Positions 9,654-18,756 of a DNA stretch of 64,000 bases are shown in pieces (within the stretch, counting starts at the first letter, position 1; each line of letters opens with the position of its first letter). Under the pieces are notes generated by a model, which had not been told where the DNA came from, searched no databases, and saw nothing but the letters and a program-made list of their open reading frames with translations. The position numbers and the translations under genes are program-made. The DNA is from an uncultured Candidatus Actinomarinales bacterium (GTDB taxonomy: Bacteria > Actinomycetota > Acidimicrobiia > Actinomarinales > Actinomarinaceae), in assembly GCA_943840565.1 (NCBI GenBank), contig CALSUY010000001.1, forward strand, positions 310,001-374,000, read 5' to 3'.

Positions 9654-10228
9654 AAATTTATGTCATTTATTTTTTGAACATAATTTTTTAATATTGAGTA
9701 TCTTTTAACAATTTCTCTTTCGGAAACTAGATAATTCCTTGTTTCATCAGCCATTGGCAACTTTGCTGACAGTTCCCAAAGTTTTAGAATTCTATTAGCT
9801 GAGTCTATTTCAAATATTGGTAATTCAATATCTAAACCTTGTTCTATCAATTTTCCAATGCCTCTTTTGATATCTGCTTCAAGTGATAAAAGCTCATCTT
9901 CAGTTGGAGGTAGCCCAATATCTATTACTAACTCACCCGACGCTTTTGGATATTCATTTTGAAGGTTGATATTTGTAATTTCTATTAGATTGATACATTC
10001 TACAACTACTACCTGTTCAGCATTTGATATGTCTTGATGATCAATAATCCTAACTTCTGAGGCAATCTCATTTAAATTATCCAATGATCTACCAACACAA
10101 AATGTACTGTTATTTTGAATACTATCACCTATTAAAAGAAGATATCTTGGCTCAAATATACGTAAAACTGATATTTCATTTGGAAAATAATTAATACCAG
10201 CGGCAAAAAAAGGAAATTCAACTATCAT
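9650..10228 (-). CDS. Stand-alone Lon protease substrate-binding-domain protein
   Basis: The 192-residue protein resembles the N-terminal (LAN/Lon_sub) domain of ATP-dependent protease La but lacks the ATPase and the Ser-Lys protease. The start FPFFAAGINYFPNEI followed by LRIFEPRYLLLIGDS is the domain's hallmark (typical: PLfp...lFPg..lpL.IFEpRY..l). Such small proteins are common in Actinobacteria and proteobacteria and are of unknown role, perhaps in substrate recognition. It is convergent with the amidotransferase and divergent from guaC across a 36-base gap that must hold both promoters. Confidence 0.85.
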   Translation of the reverse strand: MIVEFPFFAAGINYFPNEISVLRIFEPRYLLLIGDSIQNNSTFCVGRSLDNLNEIASEVRIIDHQDISNAEQVVVVECINLIEITNINLQNEYPKASGELVIDIGLPPTEDELLSLEADIKRGIGKLIEQGLDIELPIFEIDSANRILKLWELSAKLPMADETRNYLVSEREIVKRYSILKNYVQKINDINF

Positions 10229-10264
10229 AATCTTTGTTATTTAGGATAAGTGATATAAAACATT

Positions 10265-11310
10265 ATGAGAATAGAAGATGAGATAAAGTTAACTTTTGAT
10301 GATGTATTGATAAGACCTAAAAGAAGTACACTCGTATCAAGAGCGGAAGTCGAATTAAACAGAGAATTTAAATTTCGTCATTCAAGCGAAAAATGGACTG
10401 GTATACCTATCTTTTCAGCAAATATGGATACAACAGGGACGTTTGAAACAGCTAGGGCACTTCAAAGTCACAACATGCTTACTGCAGTTCATAAATTTTA
10501 TACTTTAGATGAATGGCAAGAAAACCTAAAAAGTCTAGATCCAGAATATCTTGCTGTGACTGTGGGCACTTCAAAAGAAGACTTTCAGAAAGCTGTAGAT
10601 GTCTTCAAACTAGAAGATGGATTAAAATTTTTATGCTTGGATGTTGCAAATGGCTACCGTGAAGATTTTGTAGAATCAGTTAAGAAATATAGAGAAAAAT
10701 TTCCAAACAAAATAATTATTGCAGGAAATGTAGCTACAAGAGAAATGACAGAAGCACTAATCCTTGCTGGTGCTGATATAGTTAAAATTGGTATTGGTCC
10801 TGGATCGGTTTGTACTACTAGAAAAGTAGCAGGAGTAGGCTACCCTCAACTTTCTTCTATTTCTGAATGTTCTGATGCCGCTCACGGTCTTGGTGGACAT
10901 GTAATTGCAGATGGTGGTTGCAAGTACCCAGGTGATGTTTCTAAAGCTTTTGGAGCTGGTGCTGACTATGTCATGCTTGGTGGAATATTTGCTGGTCACA
11001 AAGAATCGGGAGGAGAACTTGTCACCGATAAAAATGGTATTCAGTACAAAGATTTTTATGGAATGTCTTCAAGAAAAGCTCAAGAAACATATTATGGTGA
11101 CCTTGCAGAACATCGCGCACCTGAGGGAAAAAAGTAAGACTTAAATACAAAGGTGAGATTGATTCTACTGTTCAATCAATCCTCGGTGGAATTAGATCAG
11201 CATGTTCCTATGTAGGTGCAAAGTCTATAAAGGACTTGCCAAAAAGTACTACGTTCATAAGAGTTACTCAAACAACAAATGAAATATTTACAGGATCTGA
11301 AAACAGTTGA
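10265..11310 (+). CDS. guaC: GMP reductase (one frameshift near the C-terminus)
   Basis: GuaC reduces GMP to IMP with NADPH. The N-terminus [19 protein letters not shown] and [11 protein letters not shown] followed by TAVHKFYTL match GuaC rather than the longer, CBS-containing IMP dehydrogenase. The catalytic cysteine loop is [20 protein letters not shown] near residue 175. The frame stops at 11137 inside an A-run (11128-11133). Restoring one A continues as [20 protein letters not shown] and [11 protein letters not shown] to TGA 11310, the normal GuaC tail, giving about 348 residues. The stop overlaps the TTG of the next gene by four bases. Confidence 0.92.
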
Positions 11311-11540
11311 ATATAGAAATATATACAAAAGATTTCTGTATTTGGTGTGATAGAGCAAAATCTTTGCTTGAGTCAAAAAACCTTAGCTTTACTGAAATTG
11401 ATTTATCTGATGACTCAGTTAGATCTGAATTTTATTCAAAATTAGGTGAAGGCGTGAAAACTGTTCCACAGATATTTATGGACAACAAACGTATTGGTGG
11501 TTTTCAGGAACTTGTTAGATGGTTTGCTGATGGCAACTAA
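11307..11540 (+). CDS. Glutaredoxin-like protein
   Basis: A 77-residue thioredoxin-fold protein with the redox-active motif CIWC near residue 11, the cis-proline TVPQIF near 52 and the GG-containing helix start RIGGFQELVRW. This is the glutaredoxin/NrdH/mycoredoxin group. CIWC is an uncommon active site (CPYC and CVQC are commoner), so the electron donor cannot be named. The start is TTG 11307, overlapping the end of guaC. It overlaps the transporter downstream by 11 bases. Confidence 0.9.
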   Translation: MNIEIYTKDFCIWCDRAKSLLESKNLSFTEIDLSDDSVRSEFYSKLGEGVKTVPQIFMDNKRIGGFQELVRWFADGN

Positions 11541-12432
11541 CGAATCATCTAAAACTGTTTTTCTTGCAATGTCTGTCAATTTTTCTATAGGTATTGCTAA
11601 ATCAATCATTGCAACAATAACTATGTCTAGTGCAATGTTTTCAGAAGCTATACATTCATTTGTAGATACCGGTAACCAATTTCTCTTATGGTTTGGAATA
11701 AAGCAATCAAAAAAGGTAGATGCAAGAATATATCCCTTAGGGAGAGGCAGAGAAGAATATTTTTGGACACTTGTCGTAGCTGTGCTTATCTTCACTATTG
11801 GAGGACTTGTTTCTTTAGAACATGGAATAGAATCTCTTTCACATCCTAAAAAGCTTGAAAACCTAGCAATTTCAATAACATTATTAATTGTTTCGATAAT
11901 ACTCGAGTCTTATGTGTTAAAAAAAGCCATTACAGAGCTAAAAAAGGGACAAGATAATAAAAAAAGTGTTGTTGGACTATTAAAAGAATCAACAGATGGA
12001 CCCTTAATAGCGATTGTAGTGGAAGACTTTGCAGCAACTTTAGGACTTTTTATAGCATTAGTCGGAACCATACTTTCATCACTTACCCAAAATTCGATAT
12101 ATGACTCAATATCTGCAATTTCTATTGGAGTTCTACTCATGGTGTCTGGTTTATTTTTAGGGTATGAAATGAAACATTTAATTACTGGAGAAAGTATTTC
12201 ACAAGAGAAACTTAAGTTAATTGAAAATATAATTAATAAAAATAAAAATATATCTAATATAACAAACTTAAAAATATTACCAATAGGAAGTAAGCAATAT
12301 TTAGCGTTAGTAAAACTTGATTACAAAGACTCCCTAGGTGATGTAGACATAGTTGAAATTAATACAGCTCTTAAGAATGAAATAGTAGAAACAGAGTCTA
12401 CAATCACAGAAATTTACTTTAATCCTCAATAA
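11530..12432 (+). CDS. Cation diffusion facilitator family transporter
   Basis: The protein exports divalent metal ions (Zn, Fe, Mn or Co) by proton antiport. I place the start at ATG 11530 rather than at the upstream 11494, because that start lies deep inside glutaredoxin; this gives 300 residues. Visible are the TM2 metal motif SEAIHSFVDTGNQFLL (His and Asp four apart), the TM5 partner ESTDGPLIAIVVEDFAAT with another Asp pair, six hydrophobic segments, and a C-terminal cytoplasmic ferredoxin-like domain (ISNITNLKILPIGSKQYLAL). Metal specificity cannot be assigned. Confidence 0.92.
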   Translation: MATNESSKTVFLAMSVNFSIGIAKSIIATITMSSAMFSEAIHSFVDTGNQFLLWFGIKQSKKVDARIYPLGRGREEYFWTLVVAVLIFTIGGLVSLEHGIESLSHPKKLENLAISITLLIVSIILESYVLKKAITELKKGQDNKKSVVGLLKESTDGPLIAIVVEDFAATLGLFIALVGTILSSLTQNSIYDSISAISIGVLLMVSGLFLGYEMKHLITGESISQEKLKLIENIINKNKNISNITNLKILPIGSKQYLALVKLDYKDSLGDVDIVEINTALKNEIVETESTITEIYFNPQ

Positions 12433-12446
12433 GATAAAATAATCCT

Positions 12447-12818
12447 ATGGCAATAAATAAAGACCATTTAACTGCAGAACAAATACAAGTTACACAATTT
12501 TGTGGGACAGAGCCTCCATTTTCTGGAAAACTTCTTAATGAAAAAAGAATTGGTAATTATGTATGCGCAGTTTGCAAAGAAATATTATTTGATTCCTCAA
12601 CAAAGTATGAATCAGGCTCAGGATGGCCAAGTTTTTTTGATGCAGTTGCAGAAAAAATAGAAACTAAAGAAGATACAACTCTAGGCATGATAAGAACTGA
12701 AATACTTTGTAAAATTTGTTCTTCCCATCTTGGCCACATATTTCCTGACGGTCCAAAACCTACAGGGAAAAGGTATTGTGTCAACAGTCTTAGCTTAGAG
12801 TTTCAAGTAAATGAGTGA
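12447..12818 (+). CDS. msrB: Peptide methionine-(R)-S-oxide reductase
   Basis: MsrB repairs the R-epimer of methionine sulfoxide in proteins using thioredoxin. The 123 residues include zinc ligands CAVCKEILF and CKICSSHLGH, the substrate loop SGSGWPSFFDA and the catalytic cysteine motif RYCVNSLSLEF near the C-terminus. A resolving cysteine may be the one in QFCGTEPPF. It overlaps the DCC-family gene downstream by eight bases, and with the glutaredoxin upstream suggests a redox-repair cluster. Confidence 0.96.
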   Translation: MAINKDHLTAEQIQVTQFCGTEPPFSGKLLNEKRIGNYVCAVCKEILFDSSTKYESGSGWPSFFDAVAEKIETKEDTTLGMIRTEILCKICSSHLGHIFPDGPKPTGKRYCVNSLSLEFQVNE

Positions 12819-13119
12819 AATTTTTGTAGACCAAAACTGTACTGTTTGTAGTGCTTATGGAAAATTTATTAATAAAAAAAATAAAAATGTAAGCGTGTCT
12901 AATCAGCTTGATCTTAGTAATGAGGACATAGCTAGAGATGAAGTTGTTTATGTAAAGAATCAAGAAAAATTTTATGCTTCTGATGCAATTATTGAGTCTG
13001 TCGCCGATCTGGGTGCATTTTATAAAATTATTAAAATTTCATATATAATTCCGAAATTTATTAGAAACTCAATTTATAAGTTAATTTCTAAAAATAGAAA
13101 AAGGTTTTTTTATAAATAA
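12811..13119 (+). CDS. DCC-family (DUF393) thiol-disulfide protein
   Basis: A 102-residue protein. The N-terminal IFVDQNCTVCSAYGKFI is the DxxCxxC pattern that names the DCC family, a thioredoxin-like group of unknown substrate. The C-terminal half contains DAIIESVADLGAFYKI, which matches the conserved A..Al...lg..w.l repeat of the family. No signal peptide is seen. The short overlap with msrB suggests co-expression and a shared redox function, which is inference. Confidence 0.8.
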   Translation: MSEIFVDQNCTVCSAYGKFINKKNKNVSVSNQLDLSNEDIARDEVVYVKNQEKFYASDAIIESVADLGAFYKIIKISYIIPKFIRNSIYKLISKNRKRFFYK

Positions 13120-13159
13120 ACTTAATAAACTAATTCAAACAAAAACATTTAAAACATTT

Positions 13160-13330
13160 GTGTTGTTTTCTATATTCCGGGCTATACATGGCGTTGTTGT
13201 TCTAATAGTCTTTTATTACTTTGGATATAAAGCAAATGTAGGTTTTGAAGTTTATATACTTTATTTAATCGTTTCCATTCTTCTATCAAGGCAAATTTTT
13301 AAAAGATTAAAAAAAAGGTTTAATCTCTAA
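13160..13330 (+). CDS. Small hypothetical membrane protein
   Basis: An open frame from GTG 13160 to TAA 13328-13330 encodes 56 residues: one clear hydrophobic helix (HGVVVLIVFYYFGY), a second (VYILYLIVSILLS) and a basic tail (RQIFKRLKKRFNL), typical of a cytoplasm-facing positive end. The frame is open further upstream but has no ATG, GTG or TTG there. It overlaps the convergent yajQ end by 11 bases. I do not recognise a family; it could be a degenerate piece. Confidence 0.45.
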   Translation: MLFSIFRAIHGVVVLIVFYYFGYKANVGFEVYILYLIVSILLSRQIFKRLKKRFNL

Positions 13331-13809
13331 AGTTTCCAAATGATAGATGTATATCATAATTTTTATCTTTAATCTCGTTCATAATTGACTGCAGAGAGTC
13401 CCTTTTTTTTGAAGTTACACGTATCGAACCATCTTGAATAGCAGGCTTGCATTTTTTTATCTTTTTCTTTAATAAATTTAACTATTTCTTTAGCATCGAC
13501 AGTCTCAATCCCAGTTTTTAGGGTGTAAACTCTTTTGTTTTCGGATGGTGTTTCTTCATCTGAAAAGTCAGATAAAAACTTTATAGAAATATTTCTTTTT
13601 GCAAATTTTTCTCTTAATACTTGATCTGCGGCTAAAAGTCGATCTTTCGTGGCACTATTAATACTTACAGTTGACTCTGAACTATTAATAGAAGTACTCG
13701 TATTTTTAAAATCATATCTGTTAACAATTTCTCTTTTGCTTTGGTCTACAGCATTTAAAACTTCTTGTTTGTCGAATTCTGAGGTAATGTCAAAACTTGG
13801 CATAATCAA
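13320..13809 (-). CDS. YajQ family nucleotide-binding protein (one frameshift)
   Basis: YajQ/DUF520 proteins bind RNA or cyclic-di-GMP and have two ferredoxin-like domains of about 160 residues. The N-terminus SFDITSEFDKQEVLNAVDQS and REIVNRYDFKNTSTSI are diagnostic. The first frame goes wrong after KKMQA. In another frame the expected tail AIQDGSIRVTSKKRDSLQ and the ending GNFRD are present and stop at 13320-13322. One extra base near 13444-13448 explains this. The restored protein is about 162 residues, the normal size. ATG at 13809 overlaps the upstream small gene by four bases. Confidence 0.88.
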
Positions 13810-13994
13810 CTCCCGTATTTTTCTTTAATATAGTTAAGTTCACTTTCAATCTTATTGATACTTTTTTTTAAAACTTTGATTTCTTCAACTTTATCAAAGT
13901 TCTCATAGAGTTTTATCTTGGTTTCTAACGACCTATACCTGATTAGTAAAAAAACTATTATTATTAAAAGACCTACCCAAAATATATTTTCCAT
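13806..13994 (-). CDS. Small single-pass membrane protein with coiled coil
   Basis: The 62-residue product has an N-terminal transmembrane helix (IFWVGLLIIIVFLLIRY) followed by a charged heptad-like segment (ETKIKLYENFDKVEEIKVLK and KSINKIESELNYIKEKYG), so it probably sits in the membrane with a cytoplasmic coiled coil. No family is recognised. Four-base overlap with yajQ and a three-base gap to crcB make it part of the minus-strand operon trmL-crcB-this gene-yajQ. Confidence 0.7.
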   Translation of the reverse strand: MENIFWVGLLIIIVFLLIRYRSLETKIKLYENFDKVEEIKVLKKSINKIESELNYIKEKYGS

Positions 13995-13997
13995 AAT

Positions 13998-14361
13998 CTA
14001 ATTTACCATTTTACTACCTATGTATACACCTATTAATGCACCAAAGATTGAAAGAAGTACTGTTGAAAAAAAATAACCAAGTGTAGATAATTGCGATTGG
14101 GTATTTAATTCTATTAGGTCAAAGGTAAATTGTGAATAGGTAGTAAACCCTCCAAGTATGCCTGTAAGTAGGAAAATACTAACCAAACTATTTTCTGCAA
14201 CTATTGAATATATTATTCCAAATAAGAATGATCCAAGTACATTTATAAATAATGTCGAGAACTGTGGTAACGAAGATACATTTATTAGTGTATTTAATAA
14301 GAAACCTTAAGACTGTACCTATTCCACCACCAATGAAAACTAGTAAAACTTTACTATACAT
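13998..14361 (-). CDS. crcB: Fluoride efflux channel CrcB (one frameshift)
   Basis: CrcB/Fluc is a small four-helix dual-topology fluoride channel. The start codon ATG 14361-14359 opens [20 protein letters not shown], the family N-terminus GGxxGxxxR. The remainder is in another frame: [19 protein letters not shown] (the conserved N..G.f..G) and [19 protein letters not shown] (the signature GxxGGxTTFS). A one-base insertion around 14292-14304 joins the parts into about 120 residues. Actinobacteria often carry two crcB copies in tandem; only one is here. It overlaps trmL by eight bases. Confidence 0.85.
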
Positions 14362-14800
14362 TTTTCTGCCTCAGGTATTCATACCCAACTATTGCAACTG
14401 AGTTAGCTAAATTTATACTTCGCGAATTATCATCCATTGGTATTGTTAAAAGATATTTTTGCTCCAAAATAATATCTTGTGGTAATCCAACAGATTCCGG
14501 ACCAAAAACTAAGTAATCAAATGATAGGAGATTAGCAGTCCCAATAGTTTTTGCTTTCCCTTTGCCGAAAGATATGCGATTGCTTTGTTTTGGTTTTTTT
14601 GAATAAATTCATCCCAATTTTCATAGATACTGACCGTAGCTAAATCATGATAATCCAAACCAGCACGGCGAATCTTATTCTCCTGAAAGCTAAAACCAAA
14701 TGGTTTTATTATATTTAATGGAACTACCTGTATTGGCAGAGAGTCGTATGCAAGCTCCAACATTTCCCGCAATCTCTGGCTGATAAAGTACTATTTCCAC
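14354..14800 (-). CDS. trmL: tRNA (cytidine(34)-2'-O)-methyltransferase, TrmL type (two frameshifts)
   Basis: This SPOUT methyltransferase modifies the wobble base of tRNA-Leu. GTG 14800-14798 opens [20 protein letters not shown] (family: lveP.ip.NtGniaR). After a shift near 14720 the frame reads [20 protein letters not shown] then GLDYHDL and YENWDEF. After a second shift near 14551-14558 it reads [15 protein letters not shown] and [19 protein letters not shown], the knotted SAM site, to TAG 14354. The restored length is about 149 residues. Two indels in one short gene argue for sequence error. A leucine wobble modification enzyme is notable beside the AAG tRNA-Leu 5.8 kb away. Confidence 0.85.
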
Positions 14801-14851
14801 AATGTAATTATATTCCTATTCAAGAACCATATAGTATGTAAAATATTTAGT

Positions 14852-16408
14852 ATGAAACAATTTACAGGCTTATTTCTGCCGTCTTTCAGAAGCTTCAAAA
14901 GAGCTCTGAAGCGAAGTATCTAAAACTTCAAATTCTAGAGTTAGGTTTATCGACTTTGTAAAAGTTTCTGGTTTGTTGCTAATTATTTTTAATACAAACT
15001 ATTTTCTAGATTTTGAAAAATCAAGTGGAGAATTTATTATTTACAATCGTACTGTTTTAGATAGTTCCTTAACTCCTGTTACTTGGTTGACAGCGGGGAT
15101 GGCTCTATTTTTCTTTTCTACAGGTTTCACCAATAAGATTGCTTGGTATTCAAATGTTGGCAGGGACGGAAGTCAGTGGAAATTTTTGACAGATAGGGTG
15201 GATGGATTGATGGGATCTGTTCTTGTTTGGATCTTCTTCATTACAGTGTCTTTGAACGCAGCAACAGAATTAATTTATTTTCCTAAGTATATTACAAATC
15301 AACAAGATGGCATTCTCACTGTCACAGAATTTATCATGTGGCCATTATGGCTTGTGTCAATTTATTTAGTAGTTGTATTGTTTTGTCCACTAACGATATA
15401 TCTACATAAAAAGAATCCGTATTTAACTCTTTCTTTTTTGATATCTAGCTTGGTGTTAATAGACAATATTGAATTCAATTTATCTCTCTCGTATATAAAG
15501 CTGTTTAATTATTTAGATTTTTTGGTTAACAATACACCAGCTAGGTTATTTTCTAGCCGATGGAAAAATCTTTGCATTCAGAAAATCGTTGTTTGCAGGA
15601 ATAACATTTTTTTCTTACAGCTATCTATCTTATATTCACACAACAACAGAACAGTATTTATCAGTTTCGAATTATCGGTTACTTTCTTTTTCAAATGAAG
15701 ACCCTCCAACCACTGTATATTTAATTTCATCTATAGGGCTAATTTCACTCTTTCTATTATTTCGTGATCAAGTCGAATCTTTATTAAATAAGAAAATCAT
15801 TTGGTCTATCTTCTCGACAATACATGCAAATATTTATACATTGTTTCTCTGGCACGTTGTTTTATTCTTTTTTCATTAGCTATTTTCCAACTTTTATAAT
15901 CTATTACCCACTAGTAATATTTTTAATTATTTTTTGTTTTGGTAATTACGAGCGACAAACTTTTAGACTTTCCCGTTCTTTAATCAAGAGAGTGAATCCA
16001 CTCCAACCATGGCCCACACCAATAAAAGCAAGGTTATCATACAGTAATTTTCTTCTTGCTTGGATATCTTCAATGTTGATTTTGATTGGGATATTGCAAA
16101 TAACTCTTGGTGGTATTGGTTTGTCAGGGTTCTTTTCTTTAAGGCAGTTATATTTGTTTTCAGGAAATACATTTGAAGCATTTGTTAGGATCGTTATTGG
16201 TCTGTTATTACTTAATGTTACGATTAGACGAAAAGATTTAAAAAACCAGTTACTAGTAATTGGTATTCTGTCTCAGATTATTACATTAGTTGTTAGGTAT
16301 CAACTTTATAACTCAGTAACTACACTTGAGCTCTACATGAGTATTTTTTTAATAGGGTTTTTTCTGATACTGATATTTAATAATCGTAACTATAAATCAA
16401 TAGCTTGA
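14852..16408 (+). CDS. Membrane acyltransferase family 3 (several frameshifts)
   Basis: A large multi-pass O-acyltransferase (Acyl_transf_3/OafA-like) split over three frames. The order read is VRFIDFVKVSGLLLIIFNTN (family start R..DF.K...l), LTPVTWLTAGMALFFFSTGF, DRVDGLMGSVLVW, MWPLWLVSIYLVVVLFCPLT, then IHQLGYFLADGKIFAFRKSL in a second frame after a T-run at 15518-15523, and ISYFPTFIIYYPLVIF in a third after the T-run at 15868-15873. A fourth shift near 14915 would link it to ATG 14852. About ten transmembrane helices and roughly 515 residues are expected. Substrate is unknown; cell-surface lipid or glycan acylation is the family role. Confidence 0.72.
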
Positions 16409-16418
16409 GTCATAATAT

Positions 16419-17453
16419 ATGAATATGAAAAAAGATGAATCTAGACAAGAATTATTAAATAGAGCATTTATTTATGTGCTATTTATTGGCATTTCAGTAA
16501 TAATATTTCTAAGAGTTAAACCTTTACTCTTTGATCTTTTTGTAGCTGTAGTTTTAGCAGCATTGGCAGAACCAGTTGTTTATAGACTTTCAAAGAAATT
16601 CGGTCGAAAGATATCTGCCCTCATTTCTGTCGCACTGTTACTTCTGGTAATATTTGGAATAATCTTTTCTCTTATTCCAATAATGGTTCAAGAGATTTAC
16701 TATATCTCTACACAATTACCAACATATCTAGATAACCTTTTGGATTATTTCAATAGAGAAGGCTTTACAATATCCAACCAGTCTCTAGATTTGGAATCAC
16801 AATTCAGTACATTTATTAACACTTATGGAGGAACAGTTGGAGAAACAGTAGTTTTTGCTGGCCAAGGGGTCTTAAGTGCTTTTGGTCATTTCTTTATCAT
16901 TTTCTTCTTTTCATTCTATTTGATTAGTGAAGGTGAACATTGGAGAGAAAATCTAAAGAAAAATATCGCACCGAAATACTCAAATCTCATTGAACAAGTA
17001 TGGACAATCGGAGTTTCTAAAGCTGGTGGATTTATTGTGGCAAGAGTAATTCTTGGGATACTTGCAAGTATTGTGTTCACAGTATCTTTTCTTGTGATTG
17101 GGTTACCATCTGCTGTAGCTTTGGGTATTGCTGCAGGTGTTCTTTCACAACTAATCCCCGTGATAGGAACATTCCTAGGTGGAATTGTTCCAGTTTTAGC
17201 CTCTATATCACTTGGTGTTAACTATGTTCTATATACATTGATTGTTTTATCTGTGTATCAGTTAATTGAAAACTATTTCATAAGTCCAAAAGTTACTCAG
17301 TCAACAATGGAGATCCATCCGGCTGTTGCAGTATTTTCAACTATATTTGGAGCTTATACGGTGGGTGCTGTTGGCGCAATCTTAGCATTGCCAGTTGCTG
17401 CAACAATTCAAGGTGTAGTAGGAACTATTATAGAGAATAGCAAAAATGAATAA
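16419..17453 (+). CDS. AI-2E family transporter (PerM/YdiK-like)
   Basis: A 344-residue polytopic protein with about seven helices. The C-terminal half carries the family's conserved signature (LVIGLPSAVALGIAAGVLSQ, LIPVIGTFLGGIVPVLASIS and YQLIENYFISPKVTQSTMEI). Family members have been linked to export of autoinducer-2 or to sodium/proton antiport; the substrate is unproven. It begins ten bases after the acyltransferase and overlaps the following gene by eight bases. Confidence 0.9.
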   Translation: MNMKKDESRQELLNRAFIYVLFIGISVIIFLRVKPLLFDLFVAVVLAALAEPVVYRLSKKFGRKISALISVALLLLVIFGIIFSLIPIMVQEIYYISTQLPTYLDNLLDYFNREGFTISNQSLDLESQFSTFINTYGGTVGETVVFAGQGVLSAFGHFFIIFFFSFYLISEGEHWRENLKKNIAPKYSNLIEQVWTIGVSKAGGFIVARVILGILASIVFTVSFLVIGLPSAVALGIAAGVLSQLIPVIGTFLGGIVPVLASISLGVNYVLYTLIVLSVYQLIENYFISPKVTQSTMEIHPAVAVFSTIFGAYTVGAVGAILALPVAATIQGVVGTIIENSKNE

Positions 17454-17739
17454 TTTTATAAATATACCTATTAATGCTGTGAAATCTATTGATAATCTTC
17501 TCCAACACTTTAAAGAGGAGACTGTTGACGAGGTTGAGAACTCAATAAAGTCATTAAAAAGAAACTTCAAAGCCGGTAACTATTTAGCTCTTGCGACATT
17601 ATTTATCATTATTGGTGTAGCGTCTATTTTAAGTCAGATGTTTATTGGAAACTATTTCCTACAAGCTATGACATATTTTTCTATGGCTCTATTATCCTTG
17701 ATTGCATTCGGATTAATTGTATGGAGAATATTGAAATGA
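17446..17739 (+). CDS. Small two-helix membrane protein (holin-like/DUF1469-type topology)
   Basis: The 97 residues consist of an amphipathic N-terminal part (INAVKSIDNLLQHFKEETVD), then two transmembrane helices (YLALATLFIIIGVASILSQM and FSMALLSLIAFGLIVWRIL). The topology resembles the actinobacterial 'phage holin family' proteins often found near cell-envelope genes, but the match is by topology only. It overlaps its neighbours on both sides (8 and 4 bases), so it is co-translated with the AI-2E transporter and the next small gene. Confidence 0.6.
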   Translation: MNNFINIPINAVKSIDNLLQHFKEETVDEVENSIKSLKRNFKAGNYLALATLFIIIGVASILSQMFIGNYFLQAMTYFSMALLSLIAFGLIVWRILK

Positions 17740-17891
17740 CAGAATATAGAGAAACATATAACGAACTGAAGAAAAATATTAATTCAGAGAATTCAAAAGT
17801 CATTTCTTTCCTATTTTTTGGAATACTAGTTGGTAGAGCTTACGAAAAATATCGCAAGATTAAAAAATCAATCCTTAAAAAACGTTCGTGA
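17736..17891 (+). CDS. Small hypothetical protein, 51 residues
   Basis: The frame from ATG 17736 (overlapping the previous stop as ATGA) to TGA 17891 encodes a polar N-terminus (TEYRETYNELKKNINSENSK), one short hydrophobic stretch (VISFLFFGILVGRAY) and a lysine-rich tail (EKYRKIKKSILKKRS). No family is recognised. Perfect ATGA and GTGA overlaps on both sides argue that it is a real gene. Confidence 0.6.
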   Translation: MTEYRETYNELKKNINSENSKVISFLFFGILVGRAYEKYRKIKKSILKKRS

Positions 17892-17977
17892 ATAAGTCAC
17901 TACAAAAATTCGTAGCAATCGTCTTAGCTGCTGGTGTTGTATTTTCTACGATTGCCTATTTTTTACTGTTAATATAA
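17888..17977 (+). CDS. 29-residue single-helix membrane miniprotein (Prli42-like)
   Basis: GTG 17888 overlaps the previous TGA; TAA is at 17975-17977. The product is a short basic head (MNKSLQKFVA) and one membrane helix (IVLAAGVVFSTIAYFLLLI). Size and layout resemble Prli42/DUF4044, the tiny membrane anchor of the Listeria stressosome, and similar miniproteins of actinobacteria. The resemblance is one of architecture; no stressosome genes are visible in this window. Its place between other overlapping genes and five bases before trmI supports translation. Confidence 0.5.
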   Translation: MNKSLQKFVAIVLAAGVVFSTIAYFLLLI

Positions 17978-17981
17978 ATTT

Positions 17982-18755
17982 GTGGAAATTGACAACAGAC
18001 TCGTAATAATTTCATCTGAATCAAAAAAGTACTTAAGCGTAATAACAAAAGGCAAAGAATTCATAACTAATGATGGCAAAATAGAATTTGATAAAATAAA
18101 ATCCCTTCCTACTCAGATTGAATCATCAACCGGAAAAATATTTACAATTTATGTTCCATCTTATAAAGAATTTATTCTTCTTATGAAGAGAGGGCCTCAA
18201 ATAATATATCCCAAAGATGTGGGTTCAATACTCATTTCAGGGAATATAAATGCAAATAGTAAAGTTTTGGAGATTGGTACTGGGTCTGGAGCATTAACTC
18301 TTTTTCTAGCGTCAATTTTAGGTACTAATTCCAAATTTTATTCTTTAGATATCAGTAAAAAAAATCAATATCGAGCTAAAAAGACAATATCACGATATTT
18401 ATCTAATTATTCATCTGATTTTATAAATGATATTCAATTTATTAATACAGATCTGTCTGATTTTAAAATTGATACTGTTCCTTTTAAATTTGATACTGTT
18501 ATTACAGATGTCCCAGAACCATGGGTATTCTTCGAAAATAATCATATAAATAGTAATCTTTACTGGGTTTCATATTTACCCTCAATATCTCAAGTTTCTA
18601 AATTAGCTGACGCCTTACAAGATAATAGTTTTAAAGATATTGAGATTAAAGAGACAATAGAGAGAGAGTGGACCATACGAGGTAATATTTCAAGGCCAAA
18701 GCATACAATGGTTGGTCATACGGGGTTTACAGTTAGTGGAAGGTATATTTTATGA
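17982..18755 (+). CDS. trmI: tRNA (adenine-N1)-methyltransferase TrmI
   Basis: TrmI methylates A58 in the tRNA T-loop. The 257-residue class I methyltransferase has the SAM motif LEIGTGSGALTLFLA near residue 93, an acidic loop YSLDISKKN, the family motif DVPEPW (usual D.p.PW) near 176 and a C-terminal substrate part REWTIRGNISRPKHTMVGHT. The start is GTG 17982. In most Actinobacteria this gene directly precedes the proteasome-associated ATPase; here it is followed by a reverse-strand ferredoxin. Confidence 0.92.
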   Translation: MEIDNRLVIISSESKKYLSVITKGKEFITNDGKIEFDKIKSLPTQIESSTGKIFTIYVPSYKEFILLMKRGPQIIYPKDVGSILISGNINANSKVLEIGTGSGALTLFLASILGTNSKFYSLDISKKNQYRAKKTISRYLSNYSSDFINDIQFINTDLSDFKIDTVPFKFDTVITDVPEPWVFFENNHINSNLYWVSYLPSISQVSKLADALQDNSFKDIEIKETIEREWTIRGNISRPKHTMVGHTGFTVSGRYIL

Positions 18756-18756
18756 T

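Noticed and set aside
10905-11144. Out-of-frame ORF inside guaC
   Set aside because: It is a shadow of the guaC coding frame and shows no domain; the proper guaC tail is in a different frame after 11133.
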